Positions 5,030 to 6,112 of a DNA stretch of 6,112 nt are shown piece by piece. The DNA comes from Deltaproteobacteria bacterium. GTDB lineage: Bacteria; Desulfobacterota; DSM-4660; Desulfatiglandales; Desulfatiglandaceae. The number at the start of each line of letters is the position of its first letter. The first letter of the stretch is position 1. The translations under genes were made by a program, and so were the position numbers. Location: the NCBI GenBank assembly GCA_019313765.1, contig JAFDAP010000115.1:1-6112 (forward strand), read 5' to 3'. The notes beneath the pieces are model-generated. The model had not been told where the DNA came from, searched no databases, and was given only the letters and a program-made list of their open reading frames with translations.

Positions 5030-5944
5030 ATGAAAAAGATCACTTTAGTATGGTTGATTTTAGCTTCCTTTTTTTCGACCCTTCTTTTTTCAGAAGTACG
5101 GAATTTAAGGGCGGATGATGCCGGCAGGATCGAATACAAGTTAATCAAACAATGGGAAACCGAAAAAGAACTTCGAGTCCCTGAATCAGTCCTTTATGAT
5201 GAATCCGGAAATATCCTTTATGTTTCCAACATCAACGGAAGACCGACGGAAAAGAATGGGCAGGGATTTATATCAAAAGTCTCTCTAAATGGGAAGATAG
5301 AGGTCCTGAAATGGGCGACGGGATTAAACGCGCCGAAAGGTTCGGCTATCCATGGGAACAAGCTCTATGTCTCTGATATCGACCAACTGGTCGAGATAGA
5401 TTTAAAGACCGGAAAAATACTGGCTAAATATCCGGCGGCCGGAGCAAAGTTTTTGAATGATGTAGCTACCGATGCTTCGGGTAATGTTTACGTTACGGAT
5501 ATGTCTTCCAAAAACAGCGTGATCTATAAATTGACTCAAGGCAATATGACCGTCTGGACAAAGGGAAGGGAAATCAGCAGACCCAATGGACTCTGCATGG
5601 AAGAAAAGAGATTGGTGGTGGGTAACTCGGGTGACGGTTCTTTAAAGGCTATCAATCTGGCTGATAAAAAGATAACCACCATAGCAAGGGTGGGTTCCGG
5701 CATAGATGGGTTAAGATCAGATGGGCAGGGGAATTATTTCATATCGGACTGGAAAGGCAAAACATCCCTGGTTACTGCTTCCGGTCAAGTAATCGTACTT
5801 ATTGACACAACATCCTCAAGAATCAATTCCGCTGATCTTGAATACATAAAGACCAAAAAACTTCTGCTCATTCCCACTTTTTTTGATAACAGGGTGATGG
5901 CCTATAAGGTTAAGAATGTTAAGGGGTCGCATCTTAAATATTAG
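5030..5944 (+). CDS. Exported SMP-30/gluconolactonase-like beta-propeller protein
   Basis: This is a 304-residue protein. The N-terminus (MKK, then a hydrophobic core at about 4-20) is a Sec signal peptide, with possible cleavage after NLRA (residue 28), so the product probably acts in the periplasm. The rest is a run of propeller-blade repeats: PESVLYDESGNILYVSNI (51-68), APKGSAIHGNKLYVSDI (101-117), FLNDVATDASGNVYVTDM (141-158), RPNGLCMEEKRLVVGN (184-199) and GIDGLRSDGQGNYFISDW (224-241). The placing of Glu52, Asn144 or Asn186, and Asp226 matches the metal-binding residues of SMP-30/gluconolactonase lactonases. A sugar lactonase or similar hydrolase role is possible, but many relatives of this form have no proven activity. 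ATG 5030 follows AAGGAG (5016-5021) with an 8-nt spacer. It is the last gene of the probable rmuC operon, and no clear terminator follows. Confidence 0.85.
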   Translation: MKKITLVWLILASFFSTLLFSEVRNLRADDAGRIEYKLIKQWETEKELRVPESVLYDESGNILYVSNINGRPTEKNGQGFISKVSLNGKIEVLKWATGLNAPKGSAIHGNKLYVSDIDQLVEIDLKTGKILAKYPAAGAKFLNDVATDASGNVYVTDMSSKNSVIYKLTQGNMTVWTKGREISRPNGLCMEEKRLVVGNSGDGSLKAINLADKKITTIARVGSGIDGLRSDGQGNYFISDWKGKTSLVTASGQVIVLIDTTSSRINSADLEYIKTKKLLLIPTFFDNRVMAYKVKNVKGSHLKY

Positions 5945-6049
5945 GGCTTTTCTTCTCAATTAGTTGGCGCCCATCCATTGATGAAATAAGGGGAATACCA
6001 AGTGTCCAATTCAGAAATGAGCAATTTTTTACAAGATCAAGGAAATCAA

Positions 6050-6094
6050 GGGATTAGGCGGAGACGTACTGTAGTACGTCGCACAACGAATCCC
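6050..6094. repeat. Nested palindrome, probable dispersed intergenic repeat
   Basis: The core GACGTACT (6063-6070), GT, AGTACGTC (6073-6080) is a perfect inverted repeat. Outer arms GGGATT (6050-6055) and AATCCC (6089-6094) flank it. The stretch continues to the window edge without a reading frame of note. No U-tract follows the core, so an intrinsic terminator is unlikely, although the stem could protect the operon's mRNA end. The non-coding 5945-6049 stretch before it shows no gene and no strong terminator. Confidence 0.5.
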
Positions 6095-6112
6095 GCCGAT
6101 TGACGCTGAGAT

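Noticed and set aside
5945..6000. Intrinsic terminator after the propeller gene
   Set aside because: The T-rich stretch at 5948-5957 is not preceded by a stable stem, and the later GGCGCC is too short and lacks a U-tract.

Overview
The window holds a chromosomal stretch of seven protein-coding loci with mixed orientation. The gene families are widely distributed. The general style (moderate GC, strong AAGGAG ribosome sites, MscS channel, RmuC, Phd-type antitoxin remnant, palindromic intergenic repeats) would fit a Desulfobacterota/deltaproteobacterial genome or a similar anaerobic Gram-negative. That placement is an inference from overall impression, not from a marker gene.

Left part (1-2500). 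The C-terminal half of a TraB/GumN-family protein enters from the left edge on the + strand. It meets, tail to tail with a 9-bp gap, a minus-strand pair: an uncharacterised cysteine-containing protein (1586-2296) followed by an MscS-type mechanosensitive channel (453-1532). The uncharacterised gene appears to start at TTG behind an AGGAGG site. That site lies inside a small hairpin, preceded by REP-like palindromic sequence and a candidate promoter with TGACA-type half-sites. A perfect 14-bp FNR-type palindrome sits just in front of the channel gene's ribosome site.

Middle (2494-2923). A broken Phd/YefM-type antitoxin gene lies on the minus strand with no toxin partner. Its 5' end is replaced by a palindrome of 25-bp arms around a 9-nt loop. 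Beyond it lies a candidate + strand promoter and a leader of about 120 nt for the next genes.

Right part (2924-6112). Three + strand genes with gaps of 34 and 17 bp probably form an operon: rmuC (inner-membrane-anchored, nuclease-like DNA recombination protein), a classical short-chain dehydrogenase/reductase, and an exported SMP-30/gluconolactonase-like beta-propeller. The propeller gene is followed by non-coding sequence ending in nested palindromes that look like a dispersed intergenic repeat.

I see no complete mobile element, CRISPR array, tRNA or rRNA. No multi-gene system that is clearly new stands out. The most unusual parts are the palindrome-disrupted antitoxin locus and the structured control region of the uncharacterised gene upstream of the channel.
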